Below, piece after piece: positions 32,792 to 41,478 of a stretch of DNA of 64,000 nucleotides. The stretch lies in contig NZ_SLWY01000004.1 of assembly GCF_004341245.1 (NCBI RefSeq), forward strand, positions 179,618 to 243,617. Direction: 5' to 3'. The stretch comes from Plasticicumulans lactativorans. GTDB lineage: Bacteria; Pseudomonadota; Gammaproteobacteria; Competibacterales; Competibacteraceae. The position numbers were made by a program, and so were the translations under genes. Numbering within the stretch: position 1 is the stretch's first letter; the number at the start of each line of letters is the position of its first letter. The notes under the pieces are model-generated. The model was not told where the DNA came from. It worked only from the letters and a program-made list of their open reading frames with translations, and did not search any database.

Positions 32792-33600
32792 GCGAGCGCC
32801 ACCAGGCCCGCAAGCGCTTCGGCCAGCACTTCCTGACCGATGCCGGGGTGATCGGGCGCATCGTCGCCGCGGTGGCGCCGCAGCCCGGCGAGGCGCTGGT
32901 CGAGATCGGTCCCGGCCTCGGCGCGATCACCCGCCCGCTGCTCGCCGCCGCCGGCCACCTCGACGTGGTGGAGCTCGACCGCGACGTGATTCCGCACCTG
33001 CAGCGCCGCTGTGCCGGCGCCGGCGAGCTGGTGGTGCACGGCGCCGACGCGCTCGACTTCGACTTCGGCGCGCTCGCCGCGCCCGGGCGGCCGTTGCGCC
33101 TGGTCGGCAACCTGCCGTACAACATTTCGACGCCCCTGCTGTTCCACCTGCTCGGCTTCGCCGGGTGCGTGCGCGACATGCACTTCATGCTGCAGAAGGA
33201 AGTCGTGATGCGGCTCGCCGCCGGGCCGGACGAACCCGACTACGGCCGCCTGTCGGTGATGGTGCAGCTCCACTGCGAGGTGGTACCCCTGTTCGAGATC
33301 GGCCCCGAGGCTTTCTCGCCGCCGCCGCGGGTCGATTCGGCGGTGGTGCGGCTGCTGCCGCGCGCCACGCCGGCGGTGGCGGTGGCCGCGCCGCAGGTCT
33401 ATGCCGAAGTGGTGCGGCGCGCCTTCGCGCAGCGGCGCAAGACCCTGCGCAACGCCCTGCAGGGCCTGCTGTCGGCGGCGGCGATCGCCGAGGCCGGCGT
33501 CGACCCCGGCGCGCGCGGCGAGACGCTGTCGCTGGCCGATTTCGCCGCCCTGGCGAACCGCGTCGCCGGCGCCGGACCGGCGCCCCTCACCGACGTATGA
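32788..33600 (+). CDS. rsmA: 16S rRNA dimethyladenosine transferase RsmA (KsgA), 270 aa
   Basis: Dimethylates A1518 and A1519 of 16S rRNA. Conserved blocks: [10 protein letters not shown] at the N-terminus, SAM motif [15 protein letters not shown] and catalytic [12 protein letters not shown], then [13 protein letters not shown]. The ATG overlaps the pdxA TGA (ATGA), so translation is coupled. Length is typical. Confidence 0.97.
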   Translation: MSERHQARKRFGQHFLTDAGVIGRIVAAVAPQPGEALVEIGPGLGAITRPLLAAAGHLDVVELDRDVIPHLQRRCAGAGELVVHGADALDFDFGALAAPGRPLRLVGNLPYNISTPLLFHLLGFAGCVRDMHFMLQKEVVMRLAAGPDEPDYGRLSVMVQLHCEVVPLFEIGPEAFSPPPRVDSAVVRLLPRATPAVAVAAPQVYAEVVRRAFAQRRKTLRNALQGLLSAAAIAEAGVDPGARGETLSLADFAALANRVAGAGPAPLTDV

Positions 33601-33610
33601 GGAACCAGCC

Positions 33611-34720
33611 ATGAGCGAGCACGACAATCCCCTGCGGGCGCTGAACGCGAGCGGCCAGAGCGTCTGGTACGACAACATCCAGCGCTCGATGCTGGCCGCG
33701 GGCGAGCTCGCCGCGCTGGTCGAGCGCGACGACCTGCGCGGCGTGACCTCCAACCCGGCGATCTTCGAGAAGGCGATCGGCGGCAGCAGCGACTACGACG
33801 CGGCGATCGCCCAGGCGCTGGCGCGTCGCCCGCAGGCCACGCCGCGCGAGCTCTTCACCGGGCTCGCGATCGACGACATCCGCGCCGCCGCCGAGGTGCT
33901 GCTGCCGGTCTACCGCAGGAGCGGCGGCGTCGACGGCATGGTCAGCCTCGAAGTCGCGCCCGACCTCGCCCACGACACCGCGGCGACGGTGCGCGAGGCG
34001 CGCGAGCTGCACGCGCGCCTCGACAGCCCCAACGTGATGATCAAGGTACCGGCGACGCGCGCCGGGGTGCCGGCGGTCGAGCAGCTGATCGCCGAGGGCA
34101 TCAACGTCAACGTCACGCTGCTGTTCGCGGTCGAGCGCTACCGCGAGGTTGCCGAGGCCTGGCTGCGCGGGCTCGAACAGCGCCTGAACCGCGGCCAGCC
34201 GGTCGACCGCATCGCCTCGGTGGCGAGCTTCTTCGTGTCGCGCGTCGACGCCGCGCTCGATCCGCAGCTCGCCGCCGCCGCGCCCGGGCTGTGCGGCCAC
34301 ATCGCCATCGCCAACGCGCGCCTCGCCTACCGCCACTTCGCCGAGCTGCGCGCCGGTGCGCGCTACGCCGTGCTCGCCGCCGCCGGCGCGCAGCCACAGC
34401 GCCTGCTGTGGGCCAGCACCGGCACCAAGAACCCCGCCTACAGCGACGTGCTCTACTGCGAGGCGCTGATCGGCCCCGACACCGTCAACACCATGCCGCC
34501 GGCGACCTACGCCGCGTTCCGCGACCACGGCGTGGTCGCGCGCACGCTCGACACCGACCTCGATGCCGCCGCCGCGGCGCTCGCCCGCCTGCCCGCGCTC
34601 GGCATCGACCTCGCCGCCGTCACCGACCGGCTCGAAGCCGAAGGCGTCGCCGCCTTCGCCACCGCCTTCGACAGCCTGCTCGCCGCCATCGCCGCCAAGG
34701 CGCGCGCGGTGACGGCCTGA
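33611..34720 (+). CDS. tal: Transaldolase, 369 aa
   Basis: Pentose-phosphate pathway enzyme moving a dihydroxyacetone unit between sugar phosphates. The N-terminal [18 protein letters not shown] and [13 protein letters not shown], and the Schiff-base lysine segment [15 protein letters not shown], mark the longer (about 370-aa) Tal type. [15 protein letters not shown] and [16 protein letters not shown] are also present. It starts 10 bp after rsmA with GAGGAA upstream. Confidence 0.95.
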   Translation: MSEHDNPLRALNASGQSVWYDNIQRSMLAAGELAALVERDDLRGVTSNPAIFEKAIGGSSDYDAAIAQALARRPQATPRELFTGLAIDDIRAAAEVLLPVYRRSGGVDGMVSLEVAPDLAHDTAATVREARELHARLDSPNVMIKVPATRAGVPAVEQLIAEGINVNVTLLFAVERYREVAEAWLRGLEQRLNRGQPVDRIASVASFFVSRVDAALDPQLAAAAPGLCGHIAIANARLAYRHFAELRAGARYAVLAAAGAQPQRLLWASTGTKNPAYSDVLYCEALIGPDTVNTMPPATYAAFRDHGVVARTLDTDLDAAAAALARLPALGIDLAAVTDRLEAEGVAAFATAFDSLLAAIAAKARAVTA

Positions 34721-34734
34721 TGGGACGCGCTGCC

Positions 34735-35115
34735 ATGAGCGACCCCGACCATGCCATCCACGTCAGCGTGCAGGCGCAGTTCCTCGCCGAGCAGTCCGAC
34801 CCGGCGCGCAACCGCTATGCCTTCGCCTACACCGTGACGATCGAGAACGCCGGCGCGGTACCGGCCAAGCTGCTCACCCGCCACTGGGTGATCACCGACG
34901 CCAACGGCAAGGTCACCGAGGTGCGTGGCGACGGCGTCGTCGGCGAGCAACCCTATCTGCGCCCCGGCGAGGGCTTCCGCTACACCAGCGGCACGCTGCT
35001 CGAAACCCCGGTCGGCAGCATGCACGGCAGCTACCAGATGCTCGCCGACGACGGCGTGGCCTTCGACGCCGACATCCCCGCCTTCACGCTCAGCGTGCCG
35101 CGCACCCTGCACTGA
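34735..35115 (+). CDS. apaG: ApaG (Co2+/Mg2+ efflux-associated protein), 126 aa
   Basis: Single fibronectin-type-III-like domain protein of uncertain function, usually near apaH and rsmA. Conserved features: FAYTVTIENAG, LLTRHWVITDANGK, VVGEQPYLRPGEGFRYTSG and GSMHGSYQM. The start at 34735 (MSDPDHAIHV) is preferred; an in-frame ATG at 34720 overlapping the tal stop would add five residues. Confidence 0.95.
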   Translation: MSDPDHAIHVSVQAQFLAEQSDPARNRYAFAYTVTIENAGAVPAKLLTRHWVITDANGKVTEVRGDGVVGEQPYLRPGEGFRYTSGTLLETPVGSMHGSYQMLADDGVAFDADIPAFTLSVPRTLH

Positions 35116-35128
35116 GGCGCGGCGCGCG

Positions 35129-35728
35129 ATGAGCCTGCGCAGCGCCTACACGCTGTTCGCGCCGCTGTACGACGCCGTGGTGGCCACCGCCACCGCACCG
35201 GCGCGCCAGGCCAGCGTCGCCGCGCTCGCCGCCTTCGCCCCGGCGACGGTGCTGATCGCCGGCATCGGCACCGGGCTCGACATTCCCGCGCTGCCGCTCG
35301 GCCCGCGCTACACCGCCTTCGACCTGACCCCGGCGATGCTCGCGCGTGCCCGCCGCCGCGCCGGCGGGCGGCCGGAGCTCGCGCTGCAGCTCGAAACCGG
35401 CGACGCCCAGGCGCTCGCCTACGCGGATGCGCAGTTCGACGCCGTGCTGCTGCACCTGATCGTCGCCGTGGTGCCCGAGCCGGTGCGCGTGCTCGCCGAG
35501 ACCGCCCGGGTGCTGCGCCCCGGCGGGCGCGCCTTCGTGTTCGACAAGTTCCTGCGCCCCGGCCAGCGCGCCCCGCTGCGCCGCGCGCTGAGCCCGCTGC
35601 TCGGGCGCCTCGCCTCGCGCACCGACGTGGTCTTCGAGGCGGTGTGCCCGCCGGCGCTGCGCGTGCTCGACGACCGTCCGGCGCTCGCCGGCGGGTGGTT
35701 CCGGCGCATCGTGGTGGAAAAGGGCTGA
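35129..35728 (+). CDS. Class I SAM-dependent methyltransferase (UbiE-like), 199 aa
   Basis: SAM motif VLIAGIGTGLDIPALPLG, motif II FDLTPAMLARARRRA, and post-I segment QALAYADAQFDAVLLHLIVA are followed by RPGGRAFVFDKFLRPGQRA. The fold resembles phosphatidylethanolamine or UbiE-type methyltransferases; substrate unknown. It lies 13 bp after apaG and 69 bp before apaH, splitting the usual apaG-apaH pair. Confidence 0.85.
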   Translation: MSLRSAYTLFAPLYDAVVATATAPARQASVAALAAFAPATVLIAGIGTGLDIPALPLGPRYTAFDLTPAMLARARRRAGGRPELALQLETGDAQALAYADAQFDAVLLHLIVAVVPEPVRVLAETARVLRPGGRAFVFDKFLRPGQRAPLRRALSPLLGRLASRTDVVFEAVCPPALRVLDDRPALAGGWFRRIVVEKG

Positions 35729-35797
35729 GCGTCTGGGGCATGCTGCACAGCCCCCGGGGCCGGTCCGGCCCGGGACCGGCGAGAGAGGTTTGCGTTG

Positions 35798-36646
35798 ATG
35801 GCCGTTTACGCGATCGGCGACGTGCAGGGGTGCTTCGATCCGCTGCGTCGCCTGCTCGACAAGCTCGACTTCGATCCCGCGCGGGATCGCCTGTGGCTGA
35901 CCGGCGACCTGGTCAACCGCGGACCGAAGTCGCTCGAAACCGTACGCTTCGTGCGCGGGCTCGGCGCCACCGCGGTGACCGTGCTCGGCAACCACGATCT
36001 CACGCTGCTGGCGATTGCCGCCGGCCACGTCAAGCCCGGCAAGAAGGACACCTTCCACGACGTGCTCGACGCCCCCGACGCCGCCGAGCTGATCGACTGG
36101 ATCCGTCACCTGCCGATGCTGCACCACGACGACGCGCTCGGCTTCACGATGGTCCACGCCGGGTTGTCGCCGCACTGGGACCTCGACCTCGCCCGCACCT
36201 GCGCCGCCGAGGTCGAGGCGGTGCTGCGCGGCCCCGACCACGCCGATTTCCTCGCCCACATGTTCGGCAGCGAGCCGCGCGTGTGGCACGACGAGCTCGC
36301 CGGCGAGGAGCGCCTGCGCCACATCGTCAACGTGATGACGCGCATGCGCTTCTGCGGGCCCGACGGCTCGCTGTCGTTCGACCAGAAGGGGCCGCCGGGC
36401 AGCCAGCCGCCGGGCCTGAAGCCGTGGTTCGAGCTGCCCGGCCGGCGCAACGCCGGGCTCAGGCTGATCACCGGCCACTGGGCGGCGCTCGGTTACCACC
36501 GCGCGCCCGGCCTCTACGCGCTCGACTCCGGCTGCATCTGGGGCCAGCACCTGACGGCGCTGCGCCTCGACGCCGTGGAGCCGCCCTGCTGCGTGGACTG
36601 CTACGAGATGCGCAAGACCAAGAACCGCGCCGACCAGGGCATCTGA
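35798..36646 (+). CDS. apaH: Symmetrical bis(5'-nucleosyl)-tetraphosphatase ApaH, 282 aa
   Basis: Hydrolyses Ap4A to two ADP and removes Ap4 caps from RNA. Metallophosphatase motifs: AIGDVQGC, LTGDLVNRGPKSL, LGNHDLTLLA, and MVHAGLSPHWD. Length is standard (about 280 aa). The ATG at 35798 is preceded by GAGAGAGG; a TTG one codon upstream is possible but unlikely. Confidence 0.97.
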   Translation: MAVYAIGDVQGCFDPLRRLLDKLDFDPARDRLWLTGDLVNRGPKSLETVRFVRGLGATAVTVLGNHDLTLLAIAAGHVKPGKKDTFHDVLDAPDAAELIDWIRHLPMLHHDDALGFTMVHAGLSPHWDLDLARTCAAEVEAVLRGPDHADFLAHMFGSEPRVWHDELAGEERLRHIVNVMTRMRFCGPDGSLSFDQKGPPGSQPPGLKPWFELPGRRNAGLRLITGHWAALGYHRAPGLYALDSGCIWGQHLTALRLDAVEPPCCVDCYEMRKTKNRADQGI

Positions 36647-36669
36647 GCCCGTCACGGAGGGGCCTACCC

Positions 36670-36951
36670 ATGTACACCGCGCTGGTACTGCTGAACACCG
36701 AGAAGGGCCGCATCAACGAGGTCGCCGAGGCGCTCGCCGACATCCCCGGCATCACCGAGGTCTACTCGCTCGCCGGCCCACACGACCTCGCCGCGGTGAT
36801 CCGCGTGCGCGAGCTCGACGATATCGCCGACATCGTCACCCACCGCATGCTGAAGATCGACGGCATCCGCGACTCGCAGACCCACGTCGCCTTCCGCGTG
36901 CACTCGCGCCACGCGCTGGAGGACATGTTCGCCGTCGGCAACGAGGCCTGA
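36670..36951 (+). CDS. Stand-alone Lrp/AsnC ligand-binding (RAM) domain protein, 93 aa
   Basis: Consists only of the AsnC_trans_reg/RAM domain: MYTALVLLNTEKGRINEVAE, then GPHDLAAVIRVRELDDIADI and DSQTHVAFRVHSRH. There is no helix-turn-helix. Such proteins form ring oligomers that can bind amino acids and may modulate full-length Lrp partners; the ligand is unknown. GGAGGGG lies upstream of the ATG. It sits between apaH and folA. Confidence 0.88.
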   Translation: MYTALVLLNTEKGRINEVAEALADIPGITEVYSLAGPHDLAAVIRVRELDDIADIVTHRMLKIDGIRDSQTHVAFRVHSRHALEDMFAVGNEA

Positions 36952-36979
36952 ACGTGCCGCGACGCCCGCAGGCGGGCGC

Positions 36980-37474
36980 GTGATCGTCAGCTGCGTCGTC
37001 GCCGTCGCCCGCAACGGCGTGATCGGCCGCGACAACGCGATGCCGTGGCGGCTGCCCGACGACCTCGCGCACTTCAAGGCGCTGACCCTCGGCAAGCCGG
37101 TGATCATGGGCCGGCTCACCTGGGAGTCGCTCGGCCGCCCGCTGCCGGGGCGGCACAACATCGTCGTCACCCGCAACCCCGGCTACGCCGCCGCCGGCGC
37201 CAGCGTGGTCGGCTCGCTCGACGCCGCCTTCGCCGCCGCCGGCGCCGTGCCCGAGGCGGTGGTGATCGGCGGCGGCGAGCTCTACGCGCGGGCGCTGCCG
37301 CGCACCGACGTGATCCACCTCACCGAAGTCGATGCCGAACCCCCCGGCGACACCCGCTTCCCACCCCTCGACCCGGCGCAGTGGCGCGAGACCTGGCGCG
37401 AGGCCCACCCCGCCGACGCCCGCCACGCCCATGCCTTCGTGTTCCGCCGGCTGCAGCGCATCGCCCCGGCCTGA
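36980..37474 (+). CDS. folA: Dihydrofolate reductase FolA, 164 aa
   Basis: NADPH-dependent reduction of dihydrofolate to tetrahydrofolate; the trimethoprim target. Conserved VVAVARNGVIGRDNAMPWRL, then LPDDLAHFKALT with the catalytic Asp, GRLTWESLGRPLPGR and VIGGGELYARALP. It starts with GTG (MIVSCVVAVA). Convergent with pilT. Confidence 0.95.
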   Translation: MIVSCVVAVARNGVIGRDNAMPWRLPDDLAHFKALTLGKPVIMGRLTWESLGRPLPGRHNIVVTRNPGYAAAGASVVGSLDAAFAAAGAVPEAVVIGGGELYARALPRTDVIHLTEVDAEPPGDTRFPPLDPAQWRETWREAHPADARHAHAFVFRRLQRIAPA

Positions 37475-37547
37475 GCCGTGCGCGCGGCGCTGGCGGGAAG
37501 GTGGACGGGGCGGGGACGAGCGGTGCGGCGGCGGGCCACGGGGTGCG

Positions 37548-38588
37548 TCAGACGCGGAACTCGTTCTTGTTCTGCGCGCGCGACAGCGCCTCGGGGCGCG
37601 ACACCAGGCCCTTGCGCACCAGGTCGATCAGCGCCTGGTCGAGCGTGATCATGCCGTGGGCGGCGCCGGTCTGGATCGTCGAGTACATCTGCGCGACCTT
37701 GTCCTCGCGGATCAGGTTGCGGATCGCCGGGGTGCCGACCATCACTTCCCAGGCGGCGATGCGCCCGCCGCCGTTGCGCTTCAGCAGGGTCTGCGAGATC
37801 ACCGCGCGCAGCGATTCCGACAGCATCGAGCGCACCAGCGGCTTCTCGCCGGCGGGGAAGACGTCGATGATGCGGTCGATGGTCTTGGCGGCGGAGCTGG
37901 TGTGCAGGGTGCCGAACACCAGGTGGCCGGTCTCGGCGGCGGTGAGCGCGAGGCGGATGGTTTCGAGGTCGCGCATTTCGCCGACCAGGATGTAGTCGGG
38001 GTCCTCGCGCAGCGCCGAGCGCAGCGCGTTGGCGAAGCTGTGCGTGTCGCGGTGCACCTCGCGCTGGTTGATCAGGCACTTCTTGCTCTCGTGGACGAAT
38101 TCGATCGGGTCCTCGATCGTCAGCACGTGGCCGTACTCCTCGCTGTTGATGTGGTCGATCATCGCCGCGAGCGTGGTCGACTTGCCCGAGCCGGTGGGGC
38201 CGGTGACCAGCACCAGCCCGCGCGGCACGTCGATCAGCTCGCGGAAGCTCGGCGGGCAGCCGAGCTCCTCCAGCGTCTTGATCTGCGTGGGAATGGTGCG
38301 GAACACCGCGCCGGCGCCGCGGTTCTGCAGGTAGGCGTTGACGCGGAAGCGCGCCAGGTTGGGGATGGCGAAGGAGAAGTCGCACTCGAAGTGCTCCTCG
38401 TAATCCTTGCGCTGCCGGTCGTTCATGATGTCGTAGATCATCGCGTGCACCTGCTTGTGCTCCAGCGCAGGCACGTTGATGCGGCGGATGTCGCCGTCGA
38501 CGCGCAGCATCGGCGGCAGCCCGGCCGACAGGTGCAGGTCGGAGGCGTTGTGCTTGGCTCCGAAGGCGAGGAGTTCGTCGATGTTCAT
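37548..38588 (-). CDS. pilT: Type IV pilus retraction ATPase PilT, 346 aa
   Basis: Hexameric ATPase that powers pilus retraction (twitching, DNA uptake). It starts MNIDELLAFGAKHNASDLHL; Walker A GPTGSGKSTT; Asp box TIEDPIEFVHES; Walker B GEMRDLETI; His box GTLHTSSAAKTIDR; and the retraction-specific C-terminal AIRNLIRE, which separates PilT from PilB. Divergent from yggS, as is common. No pilU follows in this window. Confidence 0.96.
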   Translation of the reverse strand: MNIDELLAFGAKHNASDLHLSAGLPPMLRVDGDIRRINVPALEHKQVHAMIYDIMNDRQRKDYEEHFECDFSFAIPNLARFRVNAYLQNRGAGAVFRTIPTQIKTLEELGCPPSFRELIDVPRGLVLVTGPTGSGKSTTLAAMIDHINSEEYGHVLTIEDPIEFVHESKKCLINQREVHRDTHSFANALRSALREDPDYILVGEMRDLETIRLALTAAETGHLVFGTLHTSSAAKTIDRIIDVFPAGEKPLVRSMLSESLRAVISQTLLKRNGGGRIAAWEVMVGTPAIRNLIREDKVAQMYSTIQTGAAHGMITLDQALIDLVRKGLVSRPEALSRAQNKNEFRV

Positions 38589-38699
38589 GGGCGTTTCCTT
38601 CTGTACGCCGGGAGATGTGCGGCGCACTATACGTCGCGCGCCGGGCCGGAGACAGCCGAAGCCTCCGGCGCCCGGACAGCCCCGGAGGAAGCCGTTCCC

Positions 38700-39380
38700 A
38701 TGAGCATCGCCGAACGCCTGCACGCGGTGCAGGCGCGCATCCGCAGTGCCGAAACCGCCTACGGCCGCCCTGCCGGCAGCGTGCGCCTGCTCGCGGTGAG
38801 CAAGACGCACCCCGCCGCGGCGCTGCGCGAGGCCCACGCCGCCGGCCAGTGCGCCTTCGGCGAGAATTACCTGCAGGAAGCGCTCGACAAGCAGGCCGAA
38901 CTCGCCGGGCTGCCGCTGGAGTGGCATTTCATCGGCCCGATCCAGTCGAACAAGACGCGCCGCATCGCCGAAGGCTTCGCCTGGGTGCACAGCGTCGAGC
39001 GGCTGAAGATCGCCGAACGCCTGTCGGCGCAGCGCCCGGCGGAGCTGCCGCCGCTCGCGGTGTGCATCGAGGTCAACGTCAGCGGCGAGGCGAGCAAGAG
39101 CGGGGTGGGTCCGGCCGAGCTGCCGGCGCTCGCGCACGCGGTGGCGGCGCTGCCGCGCCTGCAGCTGCGCGGGCTGATGTCGGTGCCCGCACCGGCCAGC
39201 GACTTCGCCGCGCAGCGCCGCCCGCACGCGCAACTGCGCGCGCTGTTCGAGGCGCTGAACGCCGACGGCTTCGCCCTCGACACCCTGTCGATGGGCATGT
39301 CGGACGACCTCGAAGCCGCCGTCGCCGAGGGCTCGACGCTGCTGCGCATCGGCACCGCCATCTTCGGACCGCGGCACTGA
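38700..39380 (+). CDS. yggS: PLP-binding homeostasis protein YggS, 226 aa
   Basis: YBL036C-family protein that binds pyridoxal phosphate and keeps B6 vitamers in balance; no enzyme activity is known. Conserved RLLAVSKTHPA with the PLP lysine, FGENYLQEALDKQ, WHFIGPIQSNKT, LRGLMSVPA and LSMGMSDDLEAAVAEGST. Length is normal. It is divergent from pilT across a 111-bp gap, the typical pilT-yggS order. Confidence 0.96.
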   Translation: MSIAERLHAVQARIRSAETAYGRPAGSVRLLAVSKTHPAAALREAHAAGQCAFGENYLQEALDKQAELAGLPLEWHFIGPIQSNKTRRIAEGFAWVHSVERLKIAERLSAQRPAELPPLAVCIEVNVSGEASKSGVGPAELPALAHAVAALPRLQLRGLMSVPAPASDFAAQRRPHAQLRALFEALNADGFALDTLSMGMSDDLEAAVAEGSTLLRIGTAIFGPRH

Positions 39381-39384
39381 CCGA

Positions 39385-39756
39385 GTGAGCGTGAAACCTT
39401 CCACCCTTGCGGTCCGCACGGCGACCGTCGGCGGTCTCGCCTGCGCGTTCGGGGCGCTGCTGGCGCTGCCGGCGGCGTTCGCCGCCACCCCTGCCGATGC
39501 CTGGCTGCCGGCGCTCGAAGCCGAGGTGCGCGATGCCGCGCTCGACCCGCGCAACCTGTTCGACGCCCCGACGACGCTGCCACCCGGCCTGCCGCCGGCG
39601 GCCTTCGAAGCGCGCCTGCGCCAGGACTGGCCCGGCCTGCATGCCGAATACGCCGCGCTCGACCTGCCGGCACGGCAGGCGGTGTACGAGTACTACCGGC
39701 GCGATCCGGCGGTGGGCGCGATCCGCGCCGCCCTGCTCGCGCGCGGCCGGCCATGA
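39385..39756 (+). CDS. Small secreted protein of unknown function, 123 aa
   Basis: N-terminal signal peptide (GLACAFGALLALPAAFA, cleavage before ATPADAW) and a roughly 90-residue mature part without a recognised domain. It starts with GTG four bases after the yggS stop; a second GTG lies two codons on. Its stop overlaps the ATG of the Sel1-repeat gene, so the two are probably made together and may work together in the periplasm (inference). Confidence 0.7.
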   Translation: MSVKPSTLAVRTATVGGLACAFGALLALPAAFAATPADAWLPALEAEVRDAALDPRNLFDAPTTLPPGLPPAAFEARLRQDWPGLHAEYAALDLPARQAVYEYYRRDPAVGAIRAALLARGRP

Positions 39757-41465
39757 CGGCAGCGATGGCCATCGTCCTGTCGCTCGTCTGTGCCCTCGCG
39801 CATGCCGCCCCGCCGGTCAAGTGGCGCGACGCCAGCGGGGTGTGGCACTACGGCGATGCGGCGCCCGCCGACCTCGACCGCGGCGCGGCGGCGGAGCGGG
39901 CGGGCGACTACACCGCCGCCGCGCGCGAACTGCTCGACTGGGCCCAGCGCGGCGATGCGCGTGCGCAGGCCCGCCTCGCCGAGCTGTACCTGGAGGGGCG
40001 CGGCGTGCCGCGCGACGAGCGCACCGGCGCCGAGTGGCTGCGGCGGGCGGCGCAGGCCGGCTACGCGGCGGCGCAACTGCGCTACGCCGAACTGCTGGAG
40101 CTCGGGCGTGGCACCGGCGCCGACCCGCGCGCCGCACTGCAGCTCCTGAAGAGCGCCGCCGGGCAGGGCTACGCGCCGGCGCAGACGCGCCTCGCCGAGC
40201 GCCTGCTCGAAGGCCGTGACGGCCGCCCCGATGCGGTCGCTGCGGCGCGGCTGTTCGAGGCCGCCGCCGCAGCCGGCGACGCCGGCGCGCAGTTCCGTCT
40301 CGGCCAGCTGCTGCTGCGCGGCGAAGGCATCACCCCGAGCGTCGAGACCGCCGCCGAGTACCTGCGCGCGGCCGTCGCCCAGGGCCATGCCGGGGCCAAG
40401 CAGGAACTCGCCGAGCTGGTGTTCGCCGGGCGGGTGCGCGAGCCCGGCCCCGAGCGCGCGCTGCAGTTGCTGCAGGAGGCTGCTGACGCCGGTCTGCCGG
40501 CGGCGCAGACCAGCCTCGGCCTGCTTTACCTGCAGGGCCGCCGCGTCGCCGTCGATGCGGCGCGCGCGGCGCGCTGGCTTGCGGCCGCGGCGGCGGCCGG
40601 CGACGCGCTCGCGCAGTTCTCGCTGGCCGGGCTCTACGCCGAGGGCAAGGGCGTGGCGGCCGACCCGGCGGCGGCCTTCCGCTGGTACGCCGCCGCCGCC
40701 GAAAGCGGCCATGCGCGCGCGCAGTTCGAGCTCGCCGAAGCCTACGCGGCGGGCCGCGGCACTGCGCCGGACCCGCACACGGCCTACCTGTGGTACGAGC
40801 GCGCCGCGCGCCAGGGGCTGGCGAGTGCGCAGGTGCGCGTCGGCGAGGCGCTGCTGCGTGGCCTCGGCGTGCCGGCCGACCCGCTGCTGGCGGCCCAGTC
40901 CTACCGCGCCGCCGCCGAGGCCGGGCACCCGCAGGCGCAGCTCGCGCTCGGCCTGCTGCTGCTGAACGGGCGCGGCGTGGCGCGCGACCCGGCGCTCGCC
41001 GCGGTCTGGCTGAAGCGGGCGGCCGAGCAGGGGGCGACGCTCGCCCAGGTCGCGCTCGGCATCCTGCACGCCAGCGGCAACGGCCTGCCGCGCGACGACA
41101 CCCAGGCCGCGCGCTGGTACGCGCGCGCCGCGCAGGGGCGCCAGCCCTGGGGCGAGCTGCTGCTCGGCCTCGCCGCGATCGGCGGCCGCGGCGTGGTGAC
41201 CGAGCCGGTGCAGGGCGCCGGCCTGGTCCGGCGTGCCGCCGAGCGCGGGCTCGCGACCGCGCAGTTCGTCTACGCCCGGCTCTGCGCCGAGGGCGTGGGC
41301 ATGGCGCGCGACCTCGACTGCGCCTACCGCTGGTATGACCTCGCCGCGCTCGCCGGCCACCCCAGCGCCGCCGCGGCGCGCGACGCGCTCGCCCCGCAGC
41401 TCGGCCCCGAGGCGCTGCGCGCCGCCCGCCGCGCCGCCCGCGAGTGGCGCCCCGCCGACGGCTGA
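39753..41465 (+). CDS. Periplasmic Sel1-like repeat protein, 570 aa
   Basis: Signal peptide MTAAMAIVLSLVCALAHA, then a short DUF4124-like stretch (VKWRDASGVWHYGDAAP), then about a dozen Sel1-type TPR repeats with the pattern A-x2-LG-x2-Y-x2-G-x-G-V-x2-D-x3-A-x2-W-x3-A-A (for example ASAQVRVGEALLRGLGVPAD). Sel1 solenoids mediate protein-protein contacts, often in envelope or signalling assemblies; the partner is unknown. The upstream small secreted protein overlaps it and is the obvious candidate. Confidence 0.88.
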   Translation: MTAAMAIVLSLVCALAHAAPPVKWRDASGVWHYGDAAPADLDRGAAAERAGDYTAAARELLDWAQRGDARAQARLAELYLEGRGVPRDERTGAEWLRRAAQAGYAAAQLRYAELLELGRGTGADPRAALQLLKSAAGQGYAPAQTRLAERLLEGRDGRPDAVAAARLFEAAAAAGDAGAQFRLGQLLLRGEGITPSVETAAEYLRAAVAQGHAGAKQELAELVFAGRVREPGPERALQLLQEAADAGLPAAQTSLGLLYLQGRRVAVDAARAARWLAAAAAAGDALAQFSLAGLYAEGKGVAADPAAAFRWYAAAAESGHARAQFELAEAYAAGRGTAPDPHTAYLWYERAARQGLASAQVRVGEALLRGLGVPADPLLAAQSYRAAAEAGHPQAQLALGLLLLNGRGVARDPALAAVWLKRAAEQGATLAQVALGILHASGNGLPRDDTQAARWYARAAQGRQPWGELLLGLAAIGGRGVVTEPVQGAGLVRRAAERGLATAQFVYARLCAEGVGMARDLDCAYRWYDLAALAGHPSAAAARDALAPQLGPEALRAARRAAREWRPADG

Positions 41466-41478
41466 CGGGCGGGCGGCG

